Assembly (NCBI RefSeq): GCF_003019675.1
Contig: NZ_CP028105.1
Location: 1 to 64,000 of the forward strand
DNA from: Fusobacterium ulcerans
GTDB taxonomy: Bacteria; Fusobacteriota; Fusobacteriia; Fusobacteriales; Fusobacteriaceae
DNA: 64,000 nt
Direction of reading: 5' to 3'
Position 1 is the stretch's first letter, and each line of letters begins with the position of its first letter. Below the pieces are notes generated by a model that was not told where the DNA came from, ran no database searches, and saw nothing but the letters and a program-made list of their open reading frames with translations. Positions 9,236 through 19,836 of the stretch are shown here, one piece after another. The position numbers and the translations under genes are program-made.

Positions 9236-12200
9236 TTATTGCTTTCTGAAGATATCTAATAGAGTATCATATTTTTTCTCAAATTTGAAGTCAATATGAT
9301 AATTTATAGAATTTTTTGAATTTTCGTCGGCTTTAGTTTTAGCCTTTCTAGGAAGTTTTCCTGCTCCTATTCCAATAGATTGTCCAGGTTTAAATCTGTA
9401 CTCTACTGAAAAGTCGTATTCCTCAAATGCTCCACTGTTTCTCTCGTTATTATTTTCTGCGTTATCATCCCCCAGTAAGGTACCTCTCGCTACCCAATAT
9501 AATTTATCTTTGTAAATATTATCTTCTGCTTCTATTACTGCTCCTAAACGCAGTCTATTATCCTCAGCATTAGGATTTTGATTTTCACTTGTTAAAATAT
9601 TTGATTTTATTCTAAACTTTGATATATTCAAAGTATTTTTTATAAGATTTGAAACTGGTCTGAATATTGTCTGCGACAGCTGACTTCCTATAACAGTTTT
9701 AAATAGTGTTGCTGAAGCACTGTCTGAAAATTCCTCATCTCCTATCAATAAAGATGACAGATTACCACTGGCACTTCCATTTTTAGATGTAATTGTAAAT
9801 CTAAGGGCATCTAATTCACCATTTATACTCATTCCTAATTCATCATTCTGTACTTTTACTCTAGAATCTATGACTAATGTAGGATTTACAGTAGGAAGAT
9901 AATCTTTTCTGTCATTGAAGATTATGAGTGCTTTATCTAGTTCAAATGTATTTCCATTTATTGCTAATGAACCATCTTTAATTTCAGCATCTCCTAAGAA
10001 GACAAATTTTCCATTTTTCCCAGAAAGTCTTCCTCCACCTACAACTATTCCTTCTACATCTCCAACAAAAATATTAACATCTTGTATATCAAGTTTTATT
10101 CCCTTATCTATTTTCAATGTCACATCTAATTCCAGAGATTTTTCAAAAATAGTATTAATTTGAAAGTCTTTTCCTAGGTCTTCACTTTTATTTACTATTG
10201 ACGATGAAGATTTAAATAGGAAATTTTTAATTATTTGAAATAATGACTTAGAATTACTTGGTATATTCTCCACTTCTCCATCTATAATATTGATGCTTCC
10301 TAGCAGCTTATTATTTTTTAAATTAAATTTTGTATCAAACATTACTCTGAAGTAGTCACTATATTTGTAGTTTACTCCCTTCGTATCCAATGAAACATCA
10401 TAATCTAAATCTTCCATATAGTAAGGATTTTCTAATATCTCTGTTATACTTGGTAATTCCAGATATCCTTTTAAAGTGGTATCTCCATCATTTAATTTTC
10501 CTTGAAAATTTTCTATATAAAGACGTTTTTTATCAAGTTTGATTGTACTATTAAAGTTGTTCATATCAATAAAAAAATCTTTAGATTTCATTCCAAAATT
10601 TTTCAAATTAAAATATCCGCTGTTTCCATCATCTTTCAAATCTAAATTGAAGGCTGCAATTCCTTCTATATTAGTTATACCATATTTTTCTAAAAAAATG
10701 TTTAAAAAATCTAAATTTATTTTAGAAGAATTTACTAAAAAATTATATTTTTTATTATCAAGTGTTATATCCCCTTTAGAATAGAAGGAGTTATCAAGGT
10801 ATTTAAATGAAAACTCATCTAAAAATACTTTATCAAGATTTCCATTTATTTTTATTAAAAAATTTTTAAATTTTATTTTTTCTACTGAAATAAGATCACT
10901 GTTTATTTTCATATCATATTTCAAATCTTCTATTTTTCCAGAAAGCTTTCCATTAAAAATAAGATTTCCATTTACAATCTCTTCCTTGGTATATTCTTTC
11001 AAAGTACTTAATTTAACTATCTGATTGTTTATTCCAGCAGTTATTTCCTTTGTCTGTAAATTATATCCAGCTGTTAATTGAAGAATATCCTGCATTTCAC
11101 TATTTGAAAGAACTATTTTATTAAATTCAATAGTTCCATCTGGAATATTGTCAGTTTTGTATCTTCCTTCAATGTATATATTTGGAAGCTTTGTCCCTCT
11201 CATGTAAATTTTATCTATTGTAGAATTTAATCTGGCATCTATTTTCTTATCTTCACCATCTATTTTTAAAGTTCCTATTACTCTATACTTTAAGTTTGTA
11301 TCAGAGTAATATTCAGATGGATCATCCTCTATTATATTTAAAACTGCACTATATTTTTTATCCTTCAAGTTATATTTTCCATTAAAAATATTATTATTTA
11401 CATAAACTTTATTTACATTCACAAGTGATTTATAATAATTTATATTCCCATGAACAAGAATATCTCTTTTTTCATCACCTATATCCAGCCTTATATCATT
11501 TACCTTTACATCTATTTTAGGATCATTTATTTTCCCGCTTATTTTACCATTTACATCATTGATATAAAATTTAGGAAAGTCTATGTTGAATTTTTCAAAA
11601 TTCAGATCTTTTACTGAAAAATCAATATTTGAAGCTAAATTTTTCAAATTTATATTTCCAGCTATATCCAGTATCCCGTTTCTGAAATCTCTTATCTCAA
11701 ATTTATCATCTTTTATTCTCATTGCAAAGATAAATCCATTAAGATCATAGTCATTATATTTTATCTGCCCTATGCTCCCTTTAAAATCCCCATAAATTTT
11801 TTCATCTTTCCTAAATTCAAATTTTCCAGCTATATTATTAACTTCAGCTAAATATTTAAAAGTTAAAGACTTCACATCTATGGAAGCTTTTATATTTCCT
11901 TTTTCTCCTGATACATTTCCATTGAGAGAAGCGTTTAAAAGAGCATCCTCATTTAAAATATTTCTCTCTATATTCAATTCTTCTGCATCAAAGTTCAAGT
12001 CATAAGACATTTTACCGATATCAGTTTCTCCAGTAAGATTAAAAGTTATCTTATCCTCATCTTTATCATGTGCTGTAAGGCTTTCTATTGTTATTTTATT
12101 ATTCTCTGCTATAAAGTCTAAAGCGAATTTAAGGTTGTATAGATTAAAATCTACTACTCCGCTTCCTCTCTCCAGATTCTTGTTTTTCAAATCATAATCC

Positions 12201-13678
12201 AATGAGAATTTACCTGCTCTGTATAAATTTATCTTATTTATATTTGAATAATATCTTCCTCTTAGCTTTATAATATTTGATAGAAAATTGAAACTGAAAT
12301 TTTTATTCTTTGTTTCAAAATTAAATACTCCATCAATATTAGGAATATAGTTATTTATTGATTCATTTCCTTTTATATCAAATTTTAAAGCACCTTCTTC
12401 TTCAAAATAATCAAGTGACAATGCTATTTTCTTTTTAAAAAGTTCCTCTTTCATTTCCTTGTTCCATAATGAAATGTCTGTGTTAAAATCATTTATATGT
12501 ATTCCGTTGATGTCGTAAACGAATGTTCCTTTAGTATTTTTCAATTCTAAGTCATTCAGACTAAAATCTTTACTAAAAAAATCTATTGTTACTTTAAATT
12601 CTCTTGCTGGATTTAGATTAAGATTAAATTTTACATCATTCACAACTAAACTTTCTAAAGGAAGATTAAGTTCCTTTGCTAAAGAATATTTTTGTATTTG
12701 AGCATATGTTATATCTTTAGCTGCAAAATCTATATTTAATTCATCATCAGCATATGTCAAAAGAAATTTATCTTTTTTATCAAATACTTCATAATCTGCT
12801 TTTACTACTACATTTTTTCCTTGAAAATCTACTGTTCCTCCAGACACTTTTATATCAGTATCCAGTTCTTTATATCTCACAGTAACATCTTTAAAATCTG
12901 CATTTCCAAATAACCCTTTAGGAGAGATTGAAAGGTCTAAATTTAGTGTCCCTCCATTATATGATACTTCGTCTCCATCATAAGCATACTGAAGCAAATC
13001 TGTTTTCACAGCTATATTTTCAAGTTTTATATTCATATCATATGGCTCTTTATTAGTATTAAGGGCATATGTATATATCTGATCCTCATTTTTTCCTTTA
13101 AATATCAGATTAATTCCTTTTTCTTTACTAAAAGTAAGAAATCCACTTGTTCCATAAGCTGTTTCCTGTATAGGATTTCTATAGGAAAGATCTGTAAAAT
13201 TAGTGGTAGCATTTATAGCTGTTATCCTGTCTATAGGTACTCCTATCCCAGGTTTATATTCTTTTTCTTTTTTTACTTCTGTATCAGTACTTTCTTCCTT
13301 GCTACTTCCAGTAAATGCAGCTACTATATTTATATCTCCATTTTTTTCTCTAGTTATATTTGCTGTTCCATCATATATTATTATCTCTTCTATTCTTAAT
13401 TTTTTAAGAGATTCTTTTGAATAAAGCAATTCAACCTTAGGAGCATCAATAATAGTTTTCTTATTACTTACTAGTTTAAGATCTTTTATTTCTATTAACC
13501 CATATTTTTTAAATTCAATAGAGCTGCTTGAAATTTTAGGTCCTAAAGCTATCTGAAGTATAACTTCAACTGTTTTTGATAGATGATATCTTACAGACCA
13601 ATATCCTCCTGCCAAAATGAAAAGGAGGGAAAGTCCAGTTATGATTTTTTTCTTATTATTTCTGTAAAATTCTTTCAT
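9236..13678 (-). CDS. TamB-like translocation/assembly module protein (AsmA/TamB family)
   Basis: The 1480-residue protein is anchored by one N-terminal transmembrane helix (about 13-30). A very long beta-rich repetitive region full of short 'D-hydrophobic' strands follows, and the C-terminal DUF490/TamB domain has 'VVGGGRLSGKNGKFVFLGD' and 'LTSENQN'. The family is thought to form a periplasm-spanning hydrophobic groove that moves phospholipid or helps outer-membrane assembly. Adjacency to bamA (15-bp gap) supports the call, as does a C-terminal segment (about 1400-1480) resembling an outer-membrane barrel remnant. The first gene of the outer-membrane cluster follows rsmG. Confidence 0.88.
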   Translation of the reverse strand: MKEFYRNNKKKIITGLSLLFILAGGYWSVRYHLSKTVEVILQIALGPKISSSSIEFKKYGLIEIKDLKLVSNKKTIIDAPKVELLYSKESLKKLRIEEIIIYDGTANITREKNGDINIVAAFTGSSKEESTDTEVKKEKEYKPGIGVPIDRITAINATTNFTDLSYRNPIQETAYGTSGFLTFSKEKGINLIFKGKNEDQIYTYALNTNKEPYDMNIKLENIAVKTDLLQYAYDGDEVSYNGGTLNLDLSISPKGLFGNADFKDVTVRYKELDTDIKVSGGTVDFQGKNVVVKADYEVFDKKDKFLLTYADDELNIDFAAKDITYAQIQKYSLAKELNLPLESLVVNDVKFNLNLNPAREFKVTIDFFSKDFSLNDLELKNTKGTFVYDINGIHINDFNTDISLWNKEMKEELFKKKIALSLDYFEEEGALKFDIKGNESINNYIPNIDGVFNFETKNKNFSFNFLSNIIKLRGRYYSNINKINLYRAGKFSLDYDLKNKNLERGSGVVDFNLYNLKFALDFIAENNKITIESLTAHDKDEDKITFNLTGETDIGKMSYDLNFDAEELNIERNILNEDALLNASLNGNVSGEKGNIKASIDVKSLTFKYLAEVNNIAGKFEFRKDEKIYGDFKGSIGQIKYNDYDLNGFIFAMRIKDDKFEIRDFRNGILDIAGNINLKNLASNIDFSVKDLNFEKFNIDFPKFYINDVNGKISGKINDPKIDVKVNDIRLDIGDEKRDILVHGNINYYKSLVNVNKVYVNNNIFNGKYNLKDKKYSAVLNIIEDDPSEYYSDTNLKYRVIGTLKIDGEDKKIDARLNSTIDKIYMRGTKLPNIYIEGRYKTDNIPDGTIEFNKIVLSNSEMQDILQLTAGYNLQTKEITAGINNQIVKLSTLKEYTKEEIVNGNLIFNGKLSGKIEDLKYDMKINSDLISVEKIKFKNFLIKINGNLDKVFLDEFSFKYLDNSFYSKGDITLDNKKYNFLVNSSKINLDFLNIFLEKYGITNIEGIAAFNLDLKDDGNSGYFNLKNFGMKSKDFFIDMNNFNSTIKLDKKRLYIENFQGKLNDGDTTLKGYLELPSITEILENPYYMEDLDYDVSLDTKGVNYKYSDYFRVMFDTKFNLKNNKLLGSINIIDGEVENIPSNSKSLFQIIKNFLFKSSSSIVNKSEDLGKDFQINTIFEKSLELDVTLKIDKGIKLDIQDVNIFVGDVEGIVVGGGRLSGKNGKFVFLGDAEIKDGSLAINGNTFELDKALIIFNDRKDYLPTVNPTLVIDSRVKVQNDELGMSINGELDALRFTITSKNGSASGNLSSLLIGDEEFSDSASATLFKTVIGSQLSQTIFRPVSNLIKNTLNISKFRIKSNILTSENQNPNAEDNRLRLGAVIEAEDNIYKDKLYWVARGTLLGDDNAENNNERNSGAFEEYDFSVEYRFKPGQSIGIGAGKLPRKAKTKADENSKNSINYHIDFKFEKKYDTLLDIFRKQ

Positions 13679-13695
13679 TTCCTCCTCCTGCGGTT

Positions 13696-14397
13696 TTATA
13701 GAGGCCTTTTCAAAGGTATCCCTGCTCTTCTTGGATACTTTTTATCATTAAAATCAATTTTTTCAATTCTTATAACCACTCTTGGATCTTTAGAAAAAGG
13801 CAGCTGCAAATTATATATTTCAACTATTTTACTTTGCAGTATATTTAAAGCATTTTCTGCTTCTGTTTCTTCTCCAGTCCCTTCCATTTTTTGTGATAAG
13901 AACTCACCATTTACCTTTAAAAAAGGAATTATGTACTCTAGAATAGTACTGAGCTTAGATACCCCTCTGCACAGTCCTAAATCATAAGTTTGTCTATTTC
14001 CATCAGTTATGTAATCCTCTGCTCTGGAAGTTACTACATTGACATTATCCAGTCTCAGATTTTCTTTTACCAGTTCAAGAAATTTAGTCTTCTTTCCAAT
14101 AGAATCCATTAATGTAAATTCTATATCAGGATTGAATATTGCCAGTACCATTCCTGGAAATCCTGCTCCTGTACCAATATCTATTGCTTTTTTACTTTCA
14201 CGTTTAATAAGATTCTGAAGTAAAAGAGAATCTAAAAAATGCTTTTCTATTATACTTTTTTCATCTCTCAATGCAGTAAGGTTAGTATGTGAATTATATT
14301 CAGTTAATAATTCCAGATACTTTATAAGATTATCTACTTTTTTATCTGTATATTCAATATTTAATTTTTTTATTCCTTCTAATAGGAATTCTCTCAT
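13696..14397 (-). CDS. rsmG: 16S rRNA (guanine-527 N7)-methyltransferase
   Basis: RsmG methylates N7 of G527 in the 530 loop of 16S rRNA using SAM. The 233-residue protein shows the SAM-binding 'AIDIGTGAGFPGMVLA' motif, the 'MDSIGKK..FL' strand and the 'CRGVSKL' region typical of GidB/RsmG. Its ATG lies two bases from the mnmG stop, the classic gidA-gidB arrangement. Confidence 0.94.
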   Translation of the reverse strand: MREFLLEGIKKLNIEYTDKKVDNLIKYLELLTEYNSHTNLTALRDEKSIIEKHFLDSLLLQNLIKRESKKAIDIGTGAGFPGMVLAIFNPDIEFTLMDSIGKKTKFLELVKENLRLDNVNVVTSRAEDYITDGNRQTYDLGLCRGVSKLSTILEYIIPFLKVNGEFLSQKMEGTGEETEAENALNILQSKIVEIYNLQLPFSKDPRVVIRIEKIDFNDKKYPRRAGIPLKRPL

Positions 14398-14399
14398 GA

Positions 14400-16286
14400 T
14401 TAATTACCTCTCGTTTTTAAATATATTAATAATACTTGAATATCTGCTGGGGAAACTCCTGATATCCTTGAAGCCTGACCTATATTATATGGTCTCACTG
14501 CTTTAAGTTTATCCTTTGCCTCTTTTGGTATATTTTCCAAAGAATCATAATCTAGGTCTTCAGGAAGTTTTTTATTTTCCAGACTTTTATGCTTTTCTAT
14601 CATTTTCATTGACCTTTCTATGTATCCTGAATATTTTACCTGAACTTCTACTTGATATTCTGTATCTTTAGAATAATCTCCCAACTCTAAATCTGAAAGC
14701 TCAGCTATGTATTTTATGTCAGAATATTTTACATCTGGTCTTCTTAAAAGTTCAAAATATGTAGTTCCATCTTTTAATTCAGCTTCTCCATATTTTCTCA
14801 ATACTTCATTTACTCTTGGATTGCTAGGTCCTACATAGTTTCCTTTTAATTTTTCTTTTATTATTTCTACATCTTTACCCTTTTGTACTACTCTCAAATA
14901 TTCCTCTTCTGGAAGAAGTCCCACTTCATATCCAATCTTTGAAAGTCTCAAGTCTGCGTTATCCTCTCTCAAAGCCAGTCTGTATTCACTTCTTGCAGTA
15001 AACATTCTATATGGTTCGTTAGTTCCCTTAGATACCAAATCATCTACAAGCGTTCCCATATATGAGTCTGCTCTATCTAATATTATAGGCTCTTTCCCCT
15101 GTAATTTTCTTACTGCATTTATTCCTGCTAAAAGCCCTTGTGCTCCTGCTTCTTCATATCCAGATGTTCCATTTATCTGTCCAGCTAGAAATAGATTTTC
15201 TACTGTTTTACTTTCAAGTGTATATTTTATCTCTTGTGGAGGAACATAATCATATTCAATTGCATATCCATATCTCATAATATGGGCATTTTCCAATCCT
15301 ACTATATTTTTTACCATCTCATCCTGTACATCTGTTGGAAGGGAAGATGAAAGCCCTCCTAAGTATATTTCTGTTGTATCATACCCTTCTCTTTCAAGAA
15401 AAAGATGGTGCTGGTTTTTATCTCCATATCTGAATACTTTATCTTCTATAGATGGGCAGTACCTAGGCCCAGTTCCGTGAATAGTTCCATTGAATAATGG
15501 CGATCTTTCTCTATTATTTTTAATTATATCATGCACAATTTCATTTGTGTGAGCTATATAACATGAAATCTGCTTTCTTCCTTCCAGTTCTTCATTTGGT
15601 GTTCTAGTAGAAAATTTTAATATGTCATCAGTTTCTCCAGGCTGCTCTTCAATCTTGGAGAAATCTACTGTTCTGGCATCTATTCTCGACGGTGTTCCAG
15701 TTTTAAATCTGGCTAATTTCAATCCTGCTTTTTCCAAAGATAAAGGTAAATCATCTGAAGAAAGTTCTCCCATTCTTCCACCACTAAAGTGTTTGTCTCC
15801 AATGTGAATAAGTCCTCTCAAGAAGGTTCCAGTGGCTATAATTACAAATTTCGCTCTGTATTCCACTCCCTCTCTTGTTTTTACTCCAATTACCTTTCCA
15901 TCTTCAATTATAATATCAGTTACCATTCCCTGAATAGTAGTTAAATTATCACAATTTTCAATAGTTTTTTTCATTTCTTTACTATATCTTACTTTATCTG
16001 CCTGAGCTCTTAAAGATCTTACAGCAGGCCCTTTTTTAGTATTAAGTATTCTTATTTGGATGTATGTTTTATCAATGTTTCTTCCCATCTCTCCACCTAG
16101 AGCATCTATTTCTCTTATGAGATGTGACTTTGCTGGTCCTCCAAGGGAAGGATTGCATGACATTACTCCTATATTATCCAAAGTTATAGTAAAAATAGCT
16201 GTTTGAGCTCCCATTCTGGCAGCAGCTAATCCAGCTTCACATCCTGCATGTCCTGCACCTACTACAATGACATCAAAATTTTGCAT
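14400..16286 (-). CDS. mnmG: tRNA uridine-5-carboxymethylaminomethyl modification enzyme MnmG
   Basis: MnmG (GidA) is a FAD/NADH enzyme that works with MnmE to install the cmnm5U34 modification in tRNA anticodons. The 628-residue protein starts with the dinucleotide-binding '[19 protein letters not shown]', then has '[12 protein letters not shown]', '[11 protein letters not shown]' and the C-terminal helical MnmE/tRNA-binding domain. The length is normal. It is followed by rsmG and preceded by ktrA. Confidence 0.96.
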   Translation of the reverse strand: MQNFDVIVVGAGHAGCEAGLAAARMGAQTAIFTITLDNIGVMSCNPSLGGPAKSHLIREIDALGGEMGRNIDKTYIQIRILNTKKGPAVRSLRAQADKVRYSKEMKKTIENCDNLTTIQGMVTDIIIEDGKVIGVKTREGVEYRAKFVIIATGTFLRGLIHIGDKHFSGGRMGELSSDDLPLSLEKAGLKLARFKTGTPSRIDARTVDFSKIEEQPGETDDILKFSTRTPNEELEGRKQISCYIAHTNEIVHDIIKNNRERSPLFNGTIHGTGPRYCPSIEDKVFRYGDKNQHHLFLEREGYDTTEIYLGGLSSSLPTDVQDEMVKNIVGLENAHIMRYGYAIEYDYVPPQEIKYTLESKTVENLFLAGQINGTSGYEEAGAQGLLAGINAVRKLQGKEPIILDRADSYMGTLVDDLVSKGTNEPYRMFTARSEYRLALREDNADLRLSKIGYEVGLLPEEEYLRVVQKGKDVEIIKEKLKGNYVGPSNPRVNEVLRKYGEAELKDGTTYFELLRRPDVKYSDIKYIAELSDLELGDYSKDTEYQVEVQVKYSGYIERSMKMIEKHKSLENKKLPEDLDYDSLENIPKEAKDKLKAVRPYNIGQASRISGVSPADIQVLLIYLKTRGN

Positions 16287-16313
16287 TTGTTCCTCCTAAA
16301 TATATAAATTAAA

Positions 16314-16970
16314 TTATTTTAAATTCTCTAAATAATCAGCAGTTTTATTATCAGTAATAACTAACAATACATCACCTTTCTCTATTAGAGTGTCTGCTGA
16401 TAGGTTTGGTCTAAAAGATTGATCTTCTTTTTTTATTCCAACTACGTTTACATTATATTTTTTTCTAATATCTAATTCTACCATAGTTTTTCCCCAGAAA
16501 ACAGATGGAGCTTTTACTTCTAATAATAAAAATTCTGAAGAAAATCTCAAATGTTCTATCATATTAGGTTCCATAGCCAGTTGAGCTACCCTTCTTCCCA
16601 TATATTCCTCTGGATAAATTACTTTTGTAGCACCTATTTTAGCCAAAACCTTTCCGTGACTTTTACTTACAGCCTTCGCTATTATTTTTTCTATTCCAAG
16701 TTCTTTCAAGTTTAGAGTTATCATTATACTTGGTTCTATATCCCCAGTACATACAAATGCTATATCATAGTTGCTCACTCCCAGCTCTTTTAAACTTTTT
16801 ACATCAGTTGCATCCATTACAACAGCATTATCTACAATATTGCTGTTTATTGCTTCCTGAACAAGTTCTTCATCTATGTCTAAAGCTAAAACTTCTTCGT
16901 TAGATTCATATAAAGTCTGTGCTACACTTGTTCCAAATCTTCCAAGACCTATAACTAAATACTGTTTCAT
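16314..16970 (-). CDS. ktrA: Potassium uptake regulatory protein KtrA/TrkA
   Basis: This is a cytoplasmic RCK gating-ring subunit for the adjacent channel KtrB. The protein has an N-terminal Rossmann RCK_N domain with 'VIGLGRFGTSVAQTL', 'ALDIDEE' and 'DATD', and a RCK_C domain from about residue 135. I place the start at the second in-frame ATG (16970; 218 aa) because a strong GGAGG lies 5 nt before it. The longer reading from 16982 would put that ribosome site inside the coding region. The gene follows ktrB with a 26-bp gap. Confidence 0.9.
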   Translation of the reverse strand: MKQYLVIGLGRFGTSVAQTLYESNEEVLALDIDEELVQEAINSNIVDNAVVMDATDVKSLKELGVSNYDIAFVCTGDIEPSIMITLNLKELGIEKIIAKAVSKSHGKVLAKIGATKVIYPEEYMGRRVAQLAMEPNMIEHLRFSSEFLLLEVKAPSVFWGKTMVELDIRKKYNVNVVGIKKEDQSFRPNLSADTLIEKGDVLLVITDNKTADYLENLK

Positions 16971-16996
16971 TGTATCCTCCATTTATTTATGATTAA

Positions 16997-18334
16997 CTAC
17001 CCAACCAGAATATTTTCTTTTGGATATTTAGATAAAGCTTTTTTCTTTGTTTCTCCAATGGCTAAAGCAAATGTCATTGGTCCCAATCTTCCTATAAACA
17101 TAGTTACTATTAAAAGAAGTTTTGAGAAAGTTGTAAGGTCTGGAGTTATTCCTAAAGTTAATCCTACTGTTCCAAAAGCTGAAATAACTTCAAACATTAT
17201 CTCTTCTGGACTAAAGTTTTCGGCTATCAGCATAAGCATTATTACAATAATTACATAAGTTATTGCAAGAACCAATATAGCCAGTGCTCTGTTCATTATT
17301 TCCCAGTCAAGCCTTCTGTTGAATATCTCTACATTTTCTTTCTTTTTCACTATTCCTATGACATAAAATAATATTACCCCAAAAGTTGTAGTTTTTATTC
17401 CTCCTCCTGTTGACCCTGGAGAAGCTCCTATAAACATCAAAATACAGCACATAAAAATTGTTGAATTTCTAAGTTCTCCAAGAGGAATAGTATTAAATCC
17501 TGCCGTTCTCAATGTAACACTTTGGAAATATGAAGCCAGTACCTTTTGGACAAAATTCAAATCTCCTAAAGTTGCTGGATTTGAATATTCAAGTACAAAG
17601 AATAAAATCATTCCTCCAAAAGTTAAAATTACTGACATTATAATAGCAACTTTTGATGTTAAGTTAAATCTGTCTATTCCTCTTCTTATTACCATAATAA
17701 CTGAAGTAATTACTGCAAATCCTATCCCTCCAAGAGTTATTAGATAACCGATAGTAAGATTTATAACAGGATTAGCTTTATATGCTTCCAGATTATTGGA
17801 GAAAAGGGCAAACCCAGCATTACAAAATGCTGAAATCGAATGAAATATTCCATAAAATACTGCTTTATTCAATGGCATTTCTTTAGAAAATTCCCATGTG
17901 AGAATTATTGCTCCTATACTTTCTATAATAAAGACTGTGAGGAGAAGTTTTTTTATAAAACTTGATATCTCTCCACTGCTGTCTGCGTTTCTTTCCTCTT
18001 TTAAAAGTTCCCTCTCATAAAAAGTCATTCTTTTTCCCATTACCAGAAAGAGAATTGATGAAAATGTCATTACTCCAAGTCCACCTAACTGTATAAAAAA
18101 TATTATTATCAAATCTCCTGCTGGACTGAATACCTTACTTACATCTACCACTGTCAATCCCGTTACACACACTGCTGATACAATTGTAAACAAAGAAGAT
18201 AAAAAGTTTAATTTTTCCCCTTCTCTAAGCGAGAAAGGCATCATTAAAATAAATGTTCCTAACAGTATTGCAAGTAAAAATCCTAATATCAGCTTCCTTG
18301 AAGGTGATAATTTTTTAAAATAATCGATATTCAT
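16997..18334 (-). CDS. ktrB: TrkH/KtrB family potassium transporter
   Basis: This is the ion-conducting subunit of a Ktr-type K+ uptake system, with four M1-P-M2 repeats. The four pore loops carry the filter glycines in 'VCVTGLTVVD', 'FCNAGFALFS', 'LRTAGFNTIPLG' and 'FGTVGLTLG'; all four glycines are present. The more likely start is the ATG at 18334 (445 aa), with GAGG 7 nt upstream; the ATG at 18340 is too close to that site. A good promoter lies at 18401-18429, and the unit ktrB-ktrA-mnmG-rsmG is tightly packed. Confidence 0.92.
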   Translation of the reverse strand: MNIDYFKKLSPSRKLILGFLLAILLGTFILMMPFSLREGEKLNFLSSLFTIVSAVCVTGLTVVDVSKVFSPAGDLIIIFFIQLGGLGVMTFSSILFLVMGKRMTFYERELLKEERNADSSGEISSFIKKLLLTVFIIESIGAIILTWEFSKEMPLNKAVFYGIFHSISAFCNAGFALFSNNLEAYKANPVINLTIGYLITLGGIGFAVITSVIMVIRRGIDRFNLTSKVAIIMSVILTFGGMILFFVLEYSNPATLGDLNFVQKVLASYFQSVTLRTAGFNTIPLGELRNSTIFMCCILMFIGASPGSTGGGIKTTTFGVILFYVIGIVKKKENVEIFNRRLDWEIMNRALAILVLAITYVIIVIMLMLIAENFSPEEIMFEVISAFGTVGLTLGITPDLTTFSKLLLIVTMFIGRLGPMTFALAIGETKKKALSKYPKENILVG

Positions 18335-18400
18335 AACCATGCCTCACAATTTCGTTCTATATTTATTTTTCTCAAAAAAATATTTTTCCATATCTTATTA

Positions 18401-18429
18401 ATTATACATTATTTTATCCCCCCTTTCAA
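18401..18429 (-). promoter_or_regulatory. Promoter of the ktrB-ktrA-mnmG-rsmG unit
   Basis: Minus-strand TTGAAA (-35, 18424-18429), 17-bp spacer containing six G, and perfect TATAAT (-10, 18401-18406), about 65 bp before ktrB. Confidence 0.72.
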
Positions 18430-18470
18430 TCTTAAAAAAAACTACTTTACAAAATAATGTAAAATTAAAA

Positions 18471-18505
18471 GAACCTGCATCTAATTATACATTAGACTCA
18501 GGTCC
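18471..18505 (-). terminator. Terminator after pepT
   Basis: Imperfect 15-bp arms GAACCTGCATCTAAT / ATTAGACTCAGGTCC pair around a TATAC loop; on the minus strand the stem is followed by TCTTTTAATTTT. It lies 13 bp beyond the pepT stop codon. Confidence 0.7.
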
Positions 18506-18517
18506 TCATTTTCTTTT

Positions 18518-19759
18518 TTATTTTTCTTCAAAATTCATTTTTGCTAAATTTTCAGCTATTTTTACAATAAGATCTCTGGCTTTTTCCATTGATTGAATAC
18601 ACACATATTCATATTTCCCATGGAAATTATGTCCACCAGTGAAAAGATTTGGACAAGGAAGTCCTTTATAAGAAAGTCTTGCACCATCTGTTCCACCTCT
18701 TATAGGTTTGATACAAGGTTTGATATTAAGCTCTTCCATTGATTTATGAGCAAGATCTATAACATACATTACTGGCTCTATCTTTTCTTTCATATTATAA
18801 TAACTGTCTTTTACTTCTATTTCTATCTCTGCATCTTTATATTTTTTTGCTAAGTATTGTACAGCATCTTTTATAAGGATTTTTTTCTCATTGAATTTTT
18901 TCATTGAATGATCTCTAATTATGTAGTTCATTGAAGTGTCTTCCACTGTTCCTTTCATATCATTTAACAGGAAGAACCCTTCATAATTTTCAGTATATTC
19001 TGGTCTTTGTTCCACTGGAAGCATTGAATTTAATTCCATTCCAATAAGGATTGAGTTTATCATACTGTTTTTAGCTGTTCCAGGATGAATATCTCTTCCT
19101 TTTATTTTAATTACAGCAGAAGCAGCATTAAAGTTTTCATATTCTAACTCTCCTATCTCTCCTCCATCTACTGTATAGGCAAATTTACAATCAAATTTCT
19201 TTACATCAAAAAGATTTGCTCCTCTTCCGATTTCTTCATCTGGTGTAAATCCTATTTTTATCTTTCCATGCTTAATTTCAGGATGATCCTTTAAATATTT
19301 TATAGCTTCTATTATCTCTACTATTCCAGCTTTATCATCTGCTCCTAATAAAGTTTTTCCATCTGTAACTATAAGGTCTTGCCCTATATAGTTTTTTAAA
19401 TGTTCAAAATCTTTTGGAGAAAGGATTATTTCCATTTCTTTATTTAAAATGATATCTTCTCCATTATAATTTTCTATAATTTTTGGATTTACTCCTCTTC
19501 CATTGTAAGTAGGTGCTGTATCCATATGTGCTATAAACCCAATTGTAGGAATGTCTAAGTCACAGTTTGCTGGCAGTGCTGCCATTACATATCCGTTTTC
19601 ATCTAATGATATTTCTTCAAGCCCCAATTCTTTCAGATCTTCTATTATCACTTTTGCTAAGTCCCATTGTATATTGCTGCTTGGACATGCTTTGCTTGAA
19701 GGATCTGAATCTGTATCAATTTTTACATACTTTAAAAATCTTTCAACTAAATTATTCAT
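18518..19759 (-). CDS. pepT: Peptidase T (tripeptide aminopeptidase)
   Basis: This is a dinuclear zinc M20B exopeptidase releasing N-terminal residues from tripeptides. The motifs are 'HMDTAPTYNGRGVNP', 'LLGADDKAGI', 'TPDEEIGRGANLFD', 'TVDGGEIGELE' and 'RGGTDGARLSYKGLPCPN', in canonical order. The start is placed at the ATG at 19759 (413 aa) with AAGGAG 9 nt upstream. An in-frame TTG at 19768 sits directly against the ribosome site and is unlikely. The length is normal for PepT. Confidence 0.95.
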   Translation of the reverse strand: MNNLVERFLKYVKIDTDSDPSSKACPSSNIQWDLAKVIIEDLKELGLEEISLDENGYVMAALPANCDLDIPTIGFIAHMDTAPTYNGRGVNPKIIENYNGEDIILNKEMEIILSPKDFEHLKNYIGQDLIVTDGKTLLGADDKAGIVEIIEAIKYLKDHPEIKHGKIKIGFTPDEEIGRGANLFDVKKFDCKFAYTVDGGEIGELEYENFNAASAVIKIKGRDIHPGTAKNSMINSILIGMELNSMLPVEQRPEYTENYEGFFLLNDMKGTVEDTSMNYIIRDHSMKKFNEKKILIKDAVQYLAKKYKDAEIEIEVKDSYYNMKEKIEPVMYVIDLAHKSMEELNIKPCIKPIRGGTDGARLSYKGLPCPNLFTGGHNFHGKYEYVCIQSMEKARDLIVKIAENLAKMNFEEK

Positions 19760-19836
19760 TAATAACAACTCCTTATATAATTTTAGTATCTTTATTTTAG
19801 TACTTTTTTGAAATTATTTCAATCTCTATTTCTTTT

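Noticed and set aside
9915-10784. Plus-strand open frames inside the tamB-like gene
   Set aside because: They are shadow frames of a low-complexity AT-rich gene, without ribosome sites or promoter.
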